A stretch of DNA of 64,000 nt from Neobacillus mesonae (GCF_023715155.1 NZ_JAMBNQ010000001.1:434001-498000); one strand, 5' to 3'. Positions 45,415-55,574 are shown, counted from the first letter of the stretch. The notes: a model not told the origin generated them from the letters alone. Translations and numbers: made by a program.

Positions 45415-46154
45415 AATGTGAAAACTGCAGATATATCCGCCAAAACTGCAGATAAAATGAAAAAATTACAGATATCTGATTAAAAACTGCAGATAAAATT
45501 GAAAATTGAATTCTGATTAAAGCAAGTCGCAGATAAAAAAGCCAAACCCGCAGATAAACTAGTTAAACTCGCAGATATCGGGTCTAAACTCGCAGATATC
45601 TGATTAAAAACTGCAGATAAAATTAAAAATTGAATTCTGATTAAGTCAAGTCGCAGATAAAATAGCCAAACTCGCAGATAAACTAGTTCAACTCGCAGAT
45701 ATCGGGGCTAAACCCGCAGATATCTGATTGAAACCTGCAGATAAAATTAAAAATTGAATTCTAATTAAAGCAAGTCGCAGATAAAATAACCAAACCCGCA
45801 GATAAACTAGTTAAACTCGCAGATATCGGGTCTAAACCCGCAGATATCTGATTGAAAACTGCAGATAAAATATAAAGTTGAATTCTAATTAAGTCAACTT
45901 GCAGATAAATTAGCCAAACTCGCAGATATCTGGGCCAAACCCGCAGATATCTGATTAAATACTGCAGATAAAATTGAAAATTGAATTCTGATTAAAGCAA
46001 GTCGCAGATAAATAGTTCAACTCGCCGATATCCGGGTTAAACTCGCAGATATTTGATTGAAACCTGCAGATAAAATATAAAGTTGAATCCCAATTAAAGC
46101 AAGTCGCAGATAAACTAGTTCAACTCGCAGATATCTGTGCCAAACCCGCAGATA
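45407..46154 (-). repeat. Array C of helically phased TATCTGCG cores
   Basis: Cores (GCAGATA on the plus strand) start at 45407, 45427, 45448, 45468, 45489; 45529, 45550, 45571, 45592, 45613; 45653, 45674, 45695, 45716, 45737; 45777, 45798, 45819, 45840, 45861; 45901, 45922, 45943, 45964; 46004, 46024, 46045, 46066; and 46106, 46127, 46148. Steps are 20-21 bp, with a 40-bp jump between clusters. Cluster-boundary segments (AATTGAATTCT(G/A)ATTAA) differ from array A, so only the core and the spacing are shared. Orientation is opposite to A and B. It fills the convergent gap between cblS and pbpF and holds no gene. Confidence 0.92.
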
Positions 46155-46177
46155 TCCTAGCAGCCGCCCCACCTCTG

Positions 46178-46214
46178 CAAATAAAAATAGCACGCCTGAG
46201 TCAGGCGTGCTATT
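46178..46214 (-). terminator. pbpF terminator
   Basis: AATAGCACGCC (46186-46196) pairs with GGCGTGCTATT (46204-46214), with a T-rich tract on the minus strand. The pbpF stop codon lies in the stem. Confidence 0.85.
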
Positions 46215-48312
46215 GGCTTATGTCTTTTACTTTATCAACAATGGCGCTGACCCCTTTACCAATCGTGACGAGGACCTTATCTAATCCTTCCTTCCATTTA
46301 GGTGCTTGTTCCTTAAGGGTGGTGCCAATTTTTTTAGCATTGTCATTTAATTCTTGACTGATTTGTTTTGCCTGGTTTTCAAAGTTTTTATCAGCCGCTT
46401 TTTTTCCAGCCAGCTGATCATTAATGGATACAACATCGAACTCGTCTTTTGGCAGATAGGTTCTGGATGTCCGCATCATTTCCTTAAAAATTGGAACGAC
46501 ATTGGATGAACTAGCACTTGGTAAATAGTGCTGACGGTCCGTTTTGTCGAAACCGATCCAGATAGCCCCGACAAGATTTGGTGTATATCCGACCATCCAT
46601 TGGTCTTTAGTGCCTGATACACCGCTAAATGGGAGCTGTGTAGAACCTGTCTTTCCGGCAAGCGGCAATCCCGGGATGTGTGCACGACGGCCTGTTCCGC
46701 TTTCCACAACATTGAGCAGCATCGATGTCATTTCATCGGTCACTTTTTTGGATGTTACTTTTGTTGTAACTGGTTCGCGTTCGGCGATGACGTTTCCGGT
46801 AGGGCCGACAATTTTTGTAATCAGATGGCTTTCCTGTCGTTTACCGCCATTTGGGAAGACAGTGAAAGCATTGGCCATTTGCATTGGTGAAACACCTGTA
46901 CTCATGCCGCCGAGGGCAATGGCAAGGTTCTTGTCCGCTTTTTCAACAGGAATGCCAAATTTGTGTAATTTCTCAATTCCTTTATTCAAACCAACTTGAT
47001 CCAAAAGCCATACAGCCGGGATATTTAATGATTCCTCCAGCGCTTTATACATCGGAACCTTTCCTGAATAGGTCCGGGAGAAATTTTCTGGTTTGTATTT
47101 CCCGAATTTCATTGACTTATCCTCAAGTTCGGAAGTGTATTTATATCCATTCTCTAATGCCGCTGTATAAACCACTAATGGTTTTATCGATGACCCAGGC
47201 TGTGCACGAAGCTGGGTGGCCCGGTTGAATCCGCGGAATATATGCTCGCCGCGGCCGCCGACAAGTGCACGCGCACCGCCAGATGCTGGATCCATCAGTA
47301 CGGCACCGCCCTGAGCCAATTCTCCGCCCATTCGCCGTGGGAACAAGTAATCTTTACTAAAGACCGTTTCCAGACCTTGTTGAAGGTTTTGGTCCATTTC
47401 AGTATAGATACGGTACCCTCGTGTTAAAATTTCCTCCTGGGTTAAGCCGTATTTAGAAATTGCTTCATTTAAGACCGCATCCACATAATATGGATATTTG
47501 CGTTCAATAAAGCTTCCTCCGCCATCTTCCAAATTGATTTTTTCATTTTTGGCTTCTGTATACTGAGCGTTTGTAATCATGCCGAGCTCCTTCATTTTCC
47601 CAAGCACAACATTTCTTCGTTTCATCGCCAAATCATAATTATTATAAGGGTTTAGATAGTTTGGTGAATGCAAGAGTCCTGCAAGCATGGCTGCTTCGCT
47701 AATCGAAATATCGTTAATATCCTTATTAAAATATTTCTTCGAAGCATTGGCGATTCCCCAGGCGCCTCCGCCAAAATAAACCTGGTTTAAATACATTTGC
47801 AGTATATCGTTCTTTTTATATACCTTTTCAATTTTGACTGCTAAAAATAATTCCTCCGCCTTCCGCTTATAGGTACGTTCCGGTGAAAGAAGAGCATTTT
47901 TCGCCAGCTGCTGGGTAAGAGTGCTTCCGCCGCCGGTTACTCTGCCGGCAAAAAGGTTTCCAAAAAACGCGCGGGCAATTCCTTTAATATCAAAGCCATT
48001 ATGTTCATAAAAGCGTTCATCCTCAATCGCGACAACAGCATTTGGAACATATTTTGGAACATTTTCAATTTTTATACCTTTTGTGCGGTTCGTCACCACA
48101 TTAGTCGCTTTATCCCCGTCTTTATCATAGATAACGGTCGGCTGGTTTAAGCCTTGTTTCAAGGATTCGACATTTGCACGGCTTGCCAGCCACGCAAAAT
48201 ATAAAATAGAGCCTAGTACAACAACTAATACGATTAATAATAGGATTTGTGTTAAATGCCGTTTTTTCCAAAAACGAACGATAAATTCCCATATTGGACG
48301 TAATTTTTCCAT
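46210..48312 (-). CDS. pbpF: Bifunctional class A penicillin-binding protein (PbpF/PBP2c-like)
   Basis: This 700-residue protein has a cytoplasmic start and one membrane helix (residues about 22-45). The glycosyltransferase domain has EDERFYEHNGFD and GGSTLTQQLAKN. The transpeptidase shows SSIKP for SxxK, SLN, and KTGST. It polymerises and cross-links peptidoglycan outside the membrane. Length fits B. subtilis PbpF (about 714 residues), which acts in growth and spore germ-wall formation. ATG 48312 follows AAAGGTAGGAG in reverse. Confidence 0.9.
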   Translation of the reverse strand: MEKLRPIWEFIVRFWKKRHLTQILLLIVLVVVLGSILYFAWLASRANVESLKQGLNQPTVIYDKDGDKATNVVTNRTKGIKIENVPKYVPNAVVAIEDERFYEHNGFDIKGIARAFFGNLFAGRVTGGGSTLTQQLAKNALLSPERTYKRKAEELFLAVKIEKVYKKNDILQMYLNQVYFGGGAWGIANASKKYFNKDINDISISEAAMLAGLLHSPNYLNPYNNYDLAMKRRNVVLGKMKELGMITNAQYTEAKNEKINLEDGGGSFIERKYPYYVDAVLNEAISKYGLTQEEILTRGYRIYTEMDQNLQQGLETVFSKDYLFPRRMGGELAQGGAVLMDPASGGARALVGGRGEHIFRGFNRATQLRAQPGSSIKPLVVYTAALENGYKYTSELEDKSMKFGKYKPENFSRTYSGKVPMYKALEESLNIPAVWLLDQVGLNKGIEKLHKFGIPVEKADKNLAIALGGMSTGVSPMQMANAFTVFPNGGKRQESHLITKIVGPTGNVIAEREPVTTKVTSKKVTDEMTSMLLNVVESGTGRRAHIPGLPLAGKTGSTQLPFSGVSGTKDQWMVGYTPNLVGAIWIGFDKTDRQHYLPSASSSNVVPIFKEMMRTSRTYLPKDEFDVVSINDQLAGKKAADKNFENQAKQISQELNDNAKKIGTTLKEQAPKWKEGLDKVLVTIGKGVSAIVDKVKDISQ

Positions 48313-48490
48313 CGAATCTCCTACCTTTAATAGGAATTTTTGTTTTCTATATTATAAGTTTTCTTTTTAAAAAAGACCAATCTAAACCATTTTTCGACAA
48401 AAACAAAAAATATTTTTCAAAAAAGCTGTAGGGGAAATGGTATCAATAATCGTCTATAAGAGTGAAACAGGAAAAATCAGGAGGAAAAAA

Positions 48491-49183
48491 ATGATTACGA
48501 TTAAAAATTTAAGTCACGAGTTTGTTATTGGGAAAAAAGGACGGCAAACGGTGATTCCGGTGCTAAAAGATATTTCGATTGAGGTGGATAAAGGGGAAAT
48601 TGTCACGATTATTGGCAGAAGCGGCTCAGGAAAATCAACACTTCTTAATTTAGTAAGCGGGTTTATTCATCCGAAAGAAGGAGAAATTTGGATGAATGGT
48701 GTGAAGGTTTCTGATCTAAATGAAGCTGGTTTTGCTGATTTCCGGATCGATAATCTGGGGTTTATTTTTCAAAGCTTTCAATTGATTCCAAGCATGACCG
48801 CGTTTCAAAATGTGGAACTGCCGCTCATTTTAAAAGGAGTAAGCGAACAAGAGCGCAAGCAGCAAACAGCAAAGATGTTGGAAAGGGTTGGTTTGCAAGA
48901 TTTCCAGGATCACTATCCAAGTGAGTTATCAGGGGGACAACAGCAGCGTGTCAGTATCGCTAGGGCCCTAATCGTAAACCCGCCTATTATTCTAGCTGAT
49001 GAACCGACAGGCAGTCTGGATAGCGAAACAGAAGAGAGTTTACTTCAATTTATTAAAGAATTGAACCATGATTATGGGATTACGTTTCTCATCATCACTC
49101 ATGATGAAAAGGTAGCGGAAATCGGTGACAGGATGATTGAATTGAAAGACGGCCGGATTGTGGAAGAGGGTGTATTGGCATGA
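48491..49183 (+). CDS. ABC transporter ATPase (MacB/LolD type)
   Basis: This 230-residue ATPase has [36 protein letters not shown] and the H-loop THDE. The ATG at 48491 follows CAGGAGG; an upstream in-frame ATG at 48437 lacks a site. It pairs with the FtsX-type permease next to it and probably exports peptides, lipoproteins or antibiotics. Confidence 0.92.
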   Translation: MITIKNLSHEFVIGKKGRQTVIPVLKDISIEVDKGEIVTIIGRSGSGKSTLLNLVSGFIHPKEGEIWMNGVKVSDLNEAGFADFRIDNLGFIFQSFQLIPSMTAFQNVELPLILKGVSEQERKQQTAKMLERVGLQDFQDHYPSELSGGQQQRVSIARALIVNPPIILADEPTGSLDSETEESLLQFIKELNHDYGITFLIITHDEKVAEIGDRMIELKDGRIVEEGVLA

Positions 49184-50526
49184 AAATAAGAGATCAATTC
49201 CGCTTTGTACGGCAAAATATGAAAAAAAATAGAACGAGAGTATTCATGACCATCCTGGCAACGGCCATGGGATGTGCCTTCCTAATTGTACTAGCATCTG
49301 TAGGGTTTGGCCTCCAAAAATCCGTTGTCAAAGAGATGCTGGAACAATCGATTGTGACACAAATTGATGTTCATGGAAAGGAACTGAAAGACGGTGGATT
49401 TCAGCCAATAAGTGACAAAGACATTCCGAAACTTGAAAAGGTGAAGGATGTGAAAGCAGTCACAAATAGATTCATGCTGCAGCAGGAAGGAATTTATTCG
49501 ATTGGAAATTACCAAGCTGGTGGAGAAACAATTGTGACCGATTTCCCGTCAGAAGTTAAGGCTGGATTTGAATTATCCTCAGGCCGCTTGCCGAAGTCCG
49601 ACAATGAAGTGGTAGTCGGGTATGATTTTCCTTTTTCGCTTGGGACTAAGGAAGAGGTAGAAGATTTATATGATCATAATGGCCATGTAAAGAAAAAGTA
49701 CCGTTACCCGGAAAAACTACTTGGCAAAAATCTTGAGTTAACGGTTAAACAATTAAAAAACGGGAAGCAGGAAGAGAAAAATCTTGAATTAACCGTTGTC
49801 GGAATCGGGAAAAAACCAGCGAAGGAATGGATGCAGGATCGTAAAGTCTTCATTTCTAAGAAAATAGTAAAAGAGATTGAGAGTTTTACTGGTACACCAC
49901 ATGGAGAGCTGCTTGGCCCAGGTGAAGAGGCGCCAGAAGTTTCCAAAACAAATGTGGACATTTATGATGAAGTAAAAATCTATGCGACCAATATGGAAGC
50001 AGTGCAGGGAATCGTCGATCAATTAAAAGATCAACATTATACTACCTACTCAGTCGTTAATGAATTAAAACAAGTCAATATGGTGTTTAACATTGCGAAG
50101 GCAGGGCTTATTTTTATCGGTACGATTGCGATCTTAATTGCTTCTATTGGAATTTATAATACGATGACGATGGCAGTAACAGAAAGGGCGCCAGATATTG
50201 GCATCATGAAGGCAATCGGGGCCAATCCGAAAACAATTAAGCGAATTTTTCTGCTTGAAAGCAGTTATATCGGTTTAATTGGGGCTGTCATTGGCACCAT
50301 CGTTTCTTACGGGATTAGCTATGCTGTCAATTTCGCTATACCATTCATCATTAAACAGGCATTAGGGGAAGAGCCGCCGGCAGGTCTTATTTTTAGCGAT
50401 ATTCCATGGATTCTGCCAATCATTTGTTTTGTTATTTGCTATGCCGTCACCATTCTTTCTGGATACCGGCCAGCGACTCGGGCTGTCAAAGTAGATGTAT
50501 TGAAAGCAATGCGAAGAGAAGTTTAA
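49180..50526 (+). CDS. MacB/FtsX-type ABC permease
   Basis: This 448-residue protein has an N-terminal helix (residues about 18-40), a large extracytoplasmic domain (about 45-295) and three C-terminal helices with the FtsX pattern (IASIGIYNTMTMAVTERAPDIGIMKAIGA in sense). ATGA overlap with the ATPase gene. It resembles B. subtilis YvrN in context and size. Terminator at 50532. Confidence 0.9.
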   Translation: MKIRDQFRFVRQNMKKNRTRVFMTILATAMGCAFLIVLASVGFGLQKSVVKEMLEQSIVTQIDVHGKELKDGGFQPISDKDIPKLEKVKDVKAVTNRFMLQQEGIYSIGNYQAGGETIVTDFPSEVKAGFELSSGRLPKSDNEVVVGYDFPFSLGTKEEVEDLYDHNGHVKKKYRYPEKLLGKNLELTVKQLKNGKQEEKNLELTVVGIGKKPAKEWMQDRKVFISKKIVKEIESFTGTPHGELLGPGEEAPEVSKTNVDIYDEVKIYATNMEAVQGIVDQLKDQHYTTYSVVNELKQVNMVFNIAKAGLIFIGTIAILIASIGIYNTMTMAVTERAPDIGIMKAIGANPKTIKRIFLLESSYIGLIGAVIGTIVSYGISYAVNFAIPFIIKQALGEEPPAGLIFSDIPWILPIICFVICYAVTILSGYRPATRAVKVDVLKAMRREV

Positions 50527-50531
50527 ATGAG

Positions 50532-50563
50532 TCAGGCTCTCGTTTTAGAGCCTGATTTTTTAA
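50532..50563 (+). terminator. Terminator of the ABC operon
   Basis: TCAGGCTCT pairs with AGAGCCTGA around a 6-nt loop, followed by T6. Confidence 0.9.
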
Positions 50564-50636
50564 TAGTGGACAACCCTTCGCTTCCCTCTGCATATAGTAA
50601 TAGAAAAACATATTCTATCATAAGCGGGGTGGGATT

Positions 50637-50903
50637 TTGATAAACTGGAAAGTGCGGTTTAAAAACCGAAATTGGGTGATTGCCTTTATTTCACAGCTGT
50701 TGATTGTGGCCCAATTAGTATTAACAGGGCTGAATGCTTTAGGAATCACCGATATTCAAATAACAGAAGCCGTTAAGGATTGGGTCTTCATGCTGGTTAA
50801 TGCTGTATTTGTTATACTGTCAATGCTTGGCCTTGTACAGGACCCAACGACAAGAGGATATCGCGACAGTGTCAGGGCAATGAATTATAAAAAACCAAAT
50901 TAG
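50637..50903 (+). CDS. phi LC3-type holin
   Basis: This 88-residue protein has two membrane helices, the opening INWKVRFKNRNWVIAF and the C-terminal LVQDPTTRGYRDS, which are typical of the phi LC3 holin family. It starts with TTG at 50637 after GGGGTGGG. There are no phage genes nearby; solitary copies occur in Bacillus chromosomes. The role is unknown. Confidence 0.82.
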   Translation: MINWKVRFKNRNWVIAFISQLLIVAQLVLTGLNALGITDIQITEAVKDWVFMLVNAVFVILSMLGLVQDPTTRGYRDSVRAMNYKKPN

Positions 50904-50965
50904 GATGAATCATGCAGGAAGCTATGGAATAGGATGAATTAACCTAGTAAAAAAGGAGTCCTATC

Positions 50966-51175
50966 ATGTGGTTTTGGATAACAATCATCATGCTGGCTTT
51001 CATCCTGATAGCTTTTCTAGAAGAGCTCATATATTATTTATGGAATCAATATATTTATGGGAAAAAACAAAATCTATGGATTCAAAAAATAATAGAAGGG
51101 TTTTCCCGGTTAAAAAAGAAGCGACAAAAGGAAGTGGAACCTGAACAATTACCGAATGATATCGACTCGCCATAA
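50966..51175 (+). CDS. Small membrane protein, function unknown
   Basis: This 69-residue protein has one strong membrane helix (residues about 2-26) and a Lys-rich cytoplasmic tail. The ATG follows AAAAAGGAGTCC and a terminator overlaps its stop. I do not recognise a family. Confidence 0.6.
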   Translation: MWFWITIIMLAFILIAFLEELIYYLWNQYIYGKKQNLWIQKIIEGFSRLKKKRQKEVEPEQLPNDIDSP

Positions 51176-51189
51176 TGGCGGGTTTTTTT
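51168..51189 (+). terminator. Terminator between the small membrane protein genes
   Basis: CGCCA pairs with TGGCG around TAA, followed by GG and T7. The TAA loop contains the upstream stop codon. Confidence 0.7.
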
Positions 51190-51421
51190 ATTGGGCATTT
51201 TGCTTTTGCTGCTTCTTTTTCACAAACCCGACAATGGCTTTTATAACAAAATAGATGGCAAATAGAAGCAGGATAACAATTTCGGTTAGTTCGGTCACCC
51301 TAAAACCTTTTAATTGTTTAACAAGGATTCCATTTAGACGATATCCTAATGCTAAATCTAATAGGATTGAAAGAATAACCATTGATATGGTCAAGAGAGA
51401 CATGACAATTAAAGTTTTCAC
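51188..51421 (-). CDS. Small two-helix membrane protein, function unknown
   Basis: About 77 residues with two hydrophobic helices and a Lys/Gln-rich C-terminus. The GTG at 51421 sits well behind AGAGGTG; a GTG at 51430 overlaps that site. It lies convergent to the previous gene and divergent from the germination operon. No family recognised. Confidence 0.55.
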   Translation of the reverse strand: MKTLIVMSLLTISMVILSILLDLALGYRLNGILVKQLKGFRVTELTEIVILLLFAIYFVIKAIVGFVKKKQQKQNAQ

Positions 51422-51530
51422 TCGGTTCACCTCTTTTAGAAAAAAAGTACATAATAGCTGTTATGGATAAAAAAAGTCCTTTTGGATAACATAACCAAAA
51501 TAAAGCAGTTTTAAAAGCGGGGCGGATTTT

Positions 51531-53144
51531 GTGTCAATTTTAACGAAAATGTTAAAAAAGAAGCAAGTACAAAGAAAAAATGATAATTATCGTCAAAAGC
51601 TTGATCCTTCCAAACCGGAAGAATTAGTGATCCAGAAAGATTATTCGGCAAATGTATCGCGGATTGAAGAAGAATTAGGCCATAGTGCTGATCTTGTCAT
51701 CAGGCAAATCAATATCGGTATCGTCAATGGAGCATTGCTTTTTATCGATGGAATTGTAGATGGAAAAGGGATCAGCGAGTTTGTAGTGGAAACGCTTATG
51801 GACAAGCAGATTTCAAGCAGGGAAGTAGATGTTTTCCAATATGTAATGGACCAAACAGTTGCGCTAGGGTCTATTAAAACGATTACAAACTGGAATGATT
51901 TATATAATGCATTATTATCAGGCTGTACGATTATTTTATTGAATGGCTACAATAAAGCGATCAGCGGCGAAACAAGAGGGGGAGAACTGCGATCAATAGC
52001 CGAACCCACTCAGCAATTAGCAATACGAGGTCCAAAAGATGCATTCACAGAAACATTAAGAACGAATACAGCTTTAATTCGGAGAAGAATTAAAAGCCCA
52101 AATCTTTGGGTTGAATCGATGAAAATTGGGAAAGTATCACAAACAGATATTGCCCTTTTGTATATTAAGGGAATTGCAGAGGAAGAAATTATTCAAGAGG
52201 TAAAAGAAAGATTACAGCGGATTGATATTGATGCAATCATGGACTCGGGATATATTGAGCAATTGATTGAAGAGCAAACCTTTACCTCTTTTCCAACGAC
52301 GTATCATACAGAAAGACCGGACGTTGTTTCTTCCCAGCTCCTTGAAGGGAGAGTAGCGATTATTGCCGATGGGAGCCCGTTTGTTTTGACTGTTCCGGCC
52401 CTTTTTGTACAATTTTTCCAGGCGCCGGATGATTACTATTCCCGTTTTGATCTTTCTACCAGTGTGCGATTATTAAGGATTATTTCCTTTCTTATCGCCT
52501 TAATTGGTCCGTCTTTGTATATTGCGGCAACCACCTTTCATCAGGAGATGATTCCGACAACCTTGGCTATCGCGATTGCAGCACAGCGGGAAAATGTACC
52601 GTTTCCGGCCTTTGTCGAGGCATTGATAATGGAAGTCACATTTGAAATTCTGAGGGAGGCAGGCCTGCGCCTTCCAAGGGCGGTTGGTCAGGCTGTTTCC
52701 ATTGTTGGTGCCCTTGTTATTGGACAGGCTGCCGTTCAGGCGAGTATTGTATCCCCGGTCATGGTCATTGTTGTATCGATTACAGCGATTGCCAACTTTT
52801 CCACACCAGTATTCGCGATGGCCATTGCGGCAAGGCTGCTTCGCTTTGCTCTCATGGTCATGGCAGCACTTATTGGTTTCTACGGTATTATGGTCGGATT
52901 AATGATCATGGCGATTCACTTATGTTCTTTACGGTCTTTTGGGGTTCCATATATGGCTCCACTTGCCCCATTTAGCGGTCCAAATCAGCAGGATGTGTTT
53001 ATACGCTACCCTTTTTGGGCATTTAAAGACCGGCCTAAATTTATTGTCAAAGGAAATGTAGTCAGAACCGGGGAAAATCAAAAACCGAAACCGCCAAAGC
53101 AAAGTTCCCATAAATCTGATAAGTTGGAAGAGAATGAGTCATGA
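51531..53144 (+). CDS. Spore germinant receptor subunit A (GerA family)
   Basis: This 537-residue protein has a soluble N-terminal half and about five C-terminal helices. GCTIILLNGYNKAISGETRGGELRSIAEPTQQ in sense, RGPKDAFTETLRTNTALIRRRI and FPAFVEALIMEVTFEILREAG are GerAA/GerKA hallmarks. It forms the ion-channel-like receptor core in the spore inner membrane with the B and C subunits downstream. Such operons are usually SigG-dependent; I did not identify the promoter. Confidence 0.93.
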   Translation: MSILTKMLKKKQVQRKNDNYRQKLDPSKPEELVIQKDYSANVSRIEEELGHSADLVIRQINIGIVNGALLFIDGIVDGKGISEFVVETLMDKQISSREVDVFQYVMDQTVALGSIKTITNWNDLYNALLSGCTIILLNGYNKAISGETRGGELRSIAEPTQQLAIRGPKDAFTETLRTNTALIRRRIKSPNLWVESMKIGKVSQTDIALLYIKGIAEEEIIQEVKERLQRIDIDAIMDSGYIEQLIEEQTFTSFPTTYHTERPDVVSSQLLEGRVAIIADGSPFVLTVPALFVQFFQAPDDYYSRFDLSTSVRLLRIISFLIALIGPSLYIAATTFHQEMIPTTLAIAIAAQRENVPFPAFVEALIMEVTFEILREAGLRLPRAVGQAVSIVGALVIGQAAVQASIVSPVMVIVVSITAIANFSTPVFAMAIAARLLRFALMVMAALIGFYGIMVGLMIMAIHLCSLRSFGVPYMAPLAPFSGPNQQDVFIRYPFWAFKDRPKFIVKGNVVRTGENQKPKPPKQSSHKSDKLEENES

Positions 53145-54352
53145 AGAAATTAGTTCTTGTTTTTATACTGATTATTTTTTCCATCCCGATCCTTGGCGGC
53201 TGCTGGAATCAGCGGGAATTAACTGATTTAGCATTGGTATTGGCAGTTGGTATTGATAAGGGAGAGGGAGATAAAAAATATGACGTTACTTTCCAAGTAG
53301 TTGTGCCAGGAAATGTGGCTTCAGGGCAAAATGGAGGCGGCGGCCAGGGACCTCCGGTTGTGGTATATGAGAGTTCTGGTGATAGTATTACTGAGGCAAG
53401 CAGAAAGGCAACAAAGAAGATACCAAGAAGACTATATTATGCTCACACAAGTATTGTCGTAATTGGTGAGGAGCTTGCCAGGGAAGGAATTTACAATATA
53501 TTAGATCCAATGGATAGAGATCCTGAATTTCGGACGACTACCGTAGTGATTATTGCGAAAGACAAAAGAGCCGAGGATATCATCTCCATCCTAACGAATC
53601 TTGACAAGCTGCCAATGAACAGGTTTATTAAGACACTGGAAAGTGCAGAAGCCATGCTGGGCGAAAATATCAAATTGAATATTGATGACCTAATTGGCGC
53701 AATCACCAGTCCTGGTAAAGAACCAGTTATCAGCGGATTTGTATTGGAGGGAAGTCCTGAGAAAGGGACATCCCCGCAAAACATTAGTACTACGAGACCT
53801 CCGGCAATGGTGTCAGTTGATGGTCTTGGCGTAATCAGGGGAGGAAAATTAGTCGGCTGGCTGAACAACTTTCATGTTCGCGGTGCCGTTTGGCTATTGA
53901 ATAAAATGAAAGGAACCGAGATTAAATTTGACTTTGAAGGAAAGAAAGATGCGGTTACAACGACACCCTATTTATCCGATACAGATGTTTCCGTCACATT
54001 CAAAAATGGAAAACCTTTTGCCAACGTTGATATTGACACAGCTTTTAAGCTAAGTGAAATGGACACGGATTTTGATATTGAAGACCCGCATAAAATCGAA
54101 GAACTAGAGAAAAAAACATCTGACGTTATCAAAAAAGAAGTGGAAGCAGCCATCAAAGAAGCGCAAAAGTATAAAGCAGATATATTTGGCTTTGGAGAGC
54201 GTATTCACAAGAGCAATCCTAAACGTTGGAAAGAGTTAAAAGATGATTGGGATAATCAGTTTGCCAAGATGGACTATAAGATTCAAGTGCACAGTTATTA
54301 CCGGGAATCAGGGGTAAGAGGAAAACCTTTTTGGTCTGATATGAACAAATAA
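53141..54352 (+). CDS. Ger(x)C family germination lipoprotein
   Basis: This 403-residue lipoprotein has lipobox LGGCWNQRELTDL, the standard GerC opening, and the DxDP-like segment DREPEFRTT analogue (DRDPEFRTTTVVI). It overlaps the A subunit by 4 nt. It is the outer-face subunit of the receptor. Confidence 0.93.
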   Translation: MKKLVLVFILIIFSIPILGGCWNQRELTDLALVLAVGIDKGEGDKKYDVTFQVVVPGNVASGQNGGGGQGPPVVVYESSGDSITEASRKATKKIPRRLYYAHTSIVVIGEELAREGIYNILDPMDRDPEFRTTTVVIIAKDKRAEDIISILTNLDKLPMNRFIKTLESAEAMLGENIKLNIDDLIGAITSPGKEPVISGFVLEGSPEKGTSPQNISTTRPPAMVSVDGLGVIRGGKLVGWLNNFHVRGAVWLLNKMKGTEIKFDFEGKKDAVTTTPYLSDTDVSVTFKNGKPFANVDIDTAFKLSEMDTDFDIEDPHKIEELEKKTSDVIKKEVEAAIKEAQKYKADIFGFGERIHKSNPKRWKELKDDWDNQFAKMDYKIQVHSYYRESGVRGKPFWSDMNK

Positions 54353-54370
54353 ATAGAGGGGTGAAGGCGG

Positions 54371-55483
54371 ATGGAGACAGCAAAAATAAGCGGTAAACAA
54401 TTATTTGTCTTAGTTGTTCTGTTTGAAATGGGCACTGCTCTGCTTGAAGGTTTTCCAGTACAGCTGAAACAAGATGCCTGGATTGCCATATTAGCGGGTA
54501 TGGCGGGCGGGGTTCTGCTATTTCTTGTGTATTACCGCTTGTTTTTGTATTATCCAGATCTGCCTCTGACTGGTTATGTGGAAAAAATTATTGGCAAATG
54601 GCCCGGAAGAGTGATTGGTTTTATTTATATCATCTATTTTGCCTATCTCGCTGCCAGAGGGCTGCGAGATTTTGGCGAGCTTTTAACGGCCACGATTTAT
54701 ACAAATACACCTATTTTTTTTCTGATGTCTATACTGATTCTGACGATTACTTATGCCATTCAGAAGGGTTTTGAAGTTCTAGCCCGTGTAGGAGAGATTT
54801 TTTTTGCAGCTGTTTATATGATGGCGGTTATTGGATTTTTTCTGATTATTTTTTCGGGTTTAATTCATTTAGAAAACTTAAAACCAGTATTGGAGAGCGG
54901 ATGGAGACAGATCATGGAGGTTTCTATTAGGCAAACGATGCCTTTTCCGTTTGGTGAAATGATTCTTTTTACCATGATTCTGCCGCATTTAAATGACCAA
55001 AAGAAGGCAAAAATGATTTGTATATCGGGAATCGTATTGAGTGGCATTAATATTACCATTGCTTGTATTATCAATATTGCCACTCTAGGTACTGATTTAT
55101 TTCTTCGTTCTCAATATCCGCTGCTTTCAACTGTCAGCAAAATCCAGCTGTTTAATTTTATCGAGCGGCTGGATGTCTTATTCATGATTTATGTGATGGT
55201 AGCAGGCTTTATCAAAGTAGCGATATTCTATTACGCGGCCGTTGCAGGTACAACCGGACTATTTAAATTTAAGAATCATCGGCAGGTAACCTTTCCAATG
55301 GGAATCCTTATTCTAGTAACAGCCATGATGATTGCATCCAATTTTGCAGAACATATTAAAGAAGGACTTTACATTATTCCAGTCTACATGCATTGGCCCT
55401 TACAGATTTATTTTCCATGTCTCTTATTAGGGATTGCCATGATTCGAAATCGTAAAAAGCAAAAAAAAGCACCAGCTGCTTAA
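54371..55483 (+). CDS. Endospore germination permease (GerB family), first copy
   Basis: This 370-residue APC-like transporter has about ten helices (ISGKQLFVLVVLFEMGTALL opening). The GerB subunit binds the germinant. It lies 18 nt after the C subunit. It is very similar to the next gene through its whole length. Confidence 0.92.
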   Translation: METAKISGKQLFVLVVLFEMGTALLEGFPVQLKQDAWIAILAGMAGGVLLFLVYYRLFLYYPDLPLTGYVEKIIGKWPGRVIGFIYIIYFAYLAARGLRDFGELLTATIYTNTPIFFLMSILILTITYAIQKGFEVLARVGEIFFAAVYMMAVIGFFLIIFSGLIHLENLKPVLESGWRQIMEVSIRQTMPFPFGEMILFTMILPHLNDQKKAKMICISGIVLSGINITIACIINIATLGTDLFLRSQYPLLSTVSKIQLFNFIERLDVLFMIYVMVAGFIKVAIFYYAAVAGTTGLFKFKNHRQVTFPMGILILVTAMMIASNFAEHIKEGLYIIPVYMHWPLQIYFPCLLLGIAMIRNRKKQKKAPAA

Positions 55484-55574
55484 CGGATGGTCCGCTAGTT
55501 TTAGTTAAATGCTAAAATCCTTGGTCAAGAGGACAATCAAGTCAGCTAGAAATAAAAAAGAAGGGGGAAGGTGA

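Noticed and set aside
50637-50903. Prophage remnant
   Set aside because: Only a solitary holin is present, with no other phage genes, att sites or integrase nearby.
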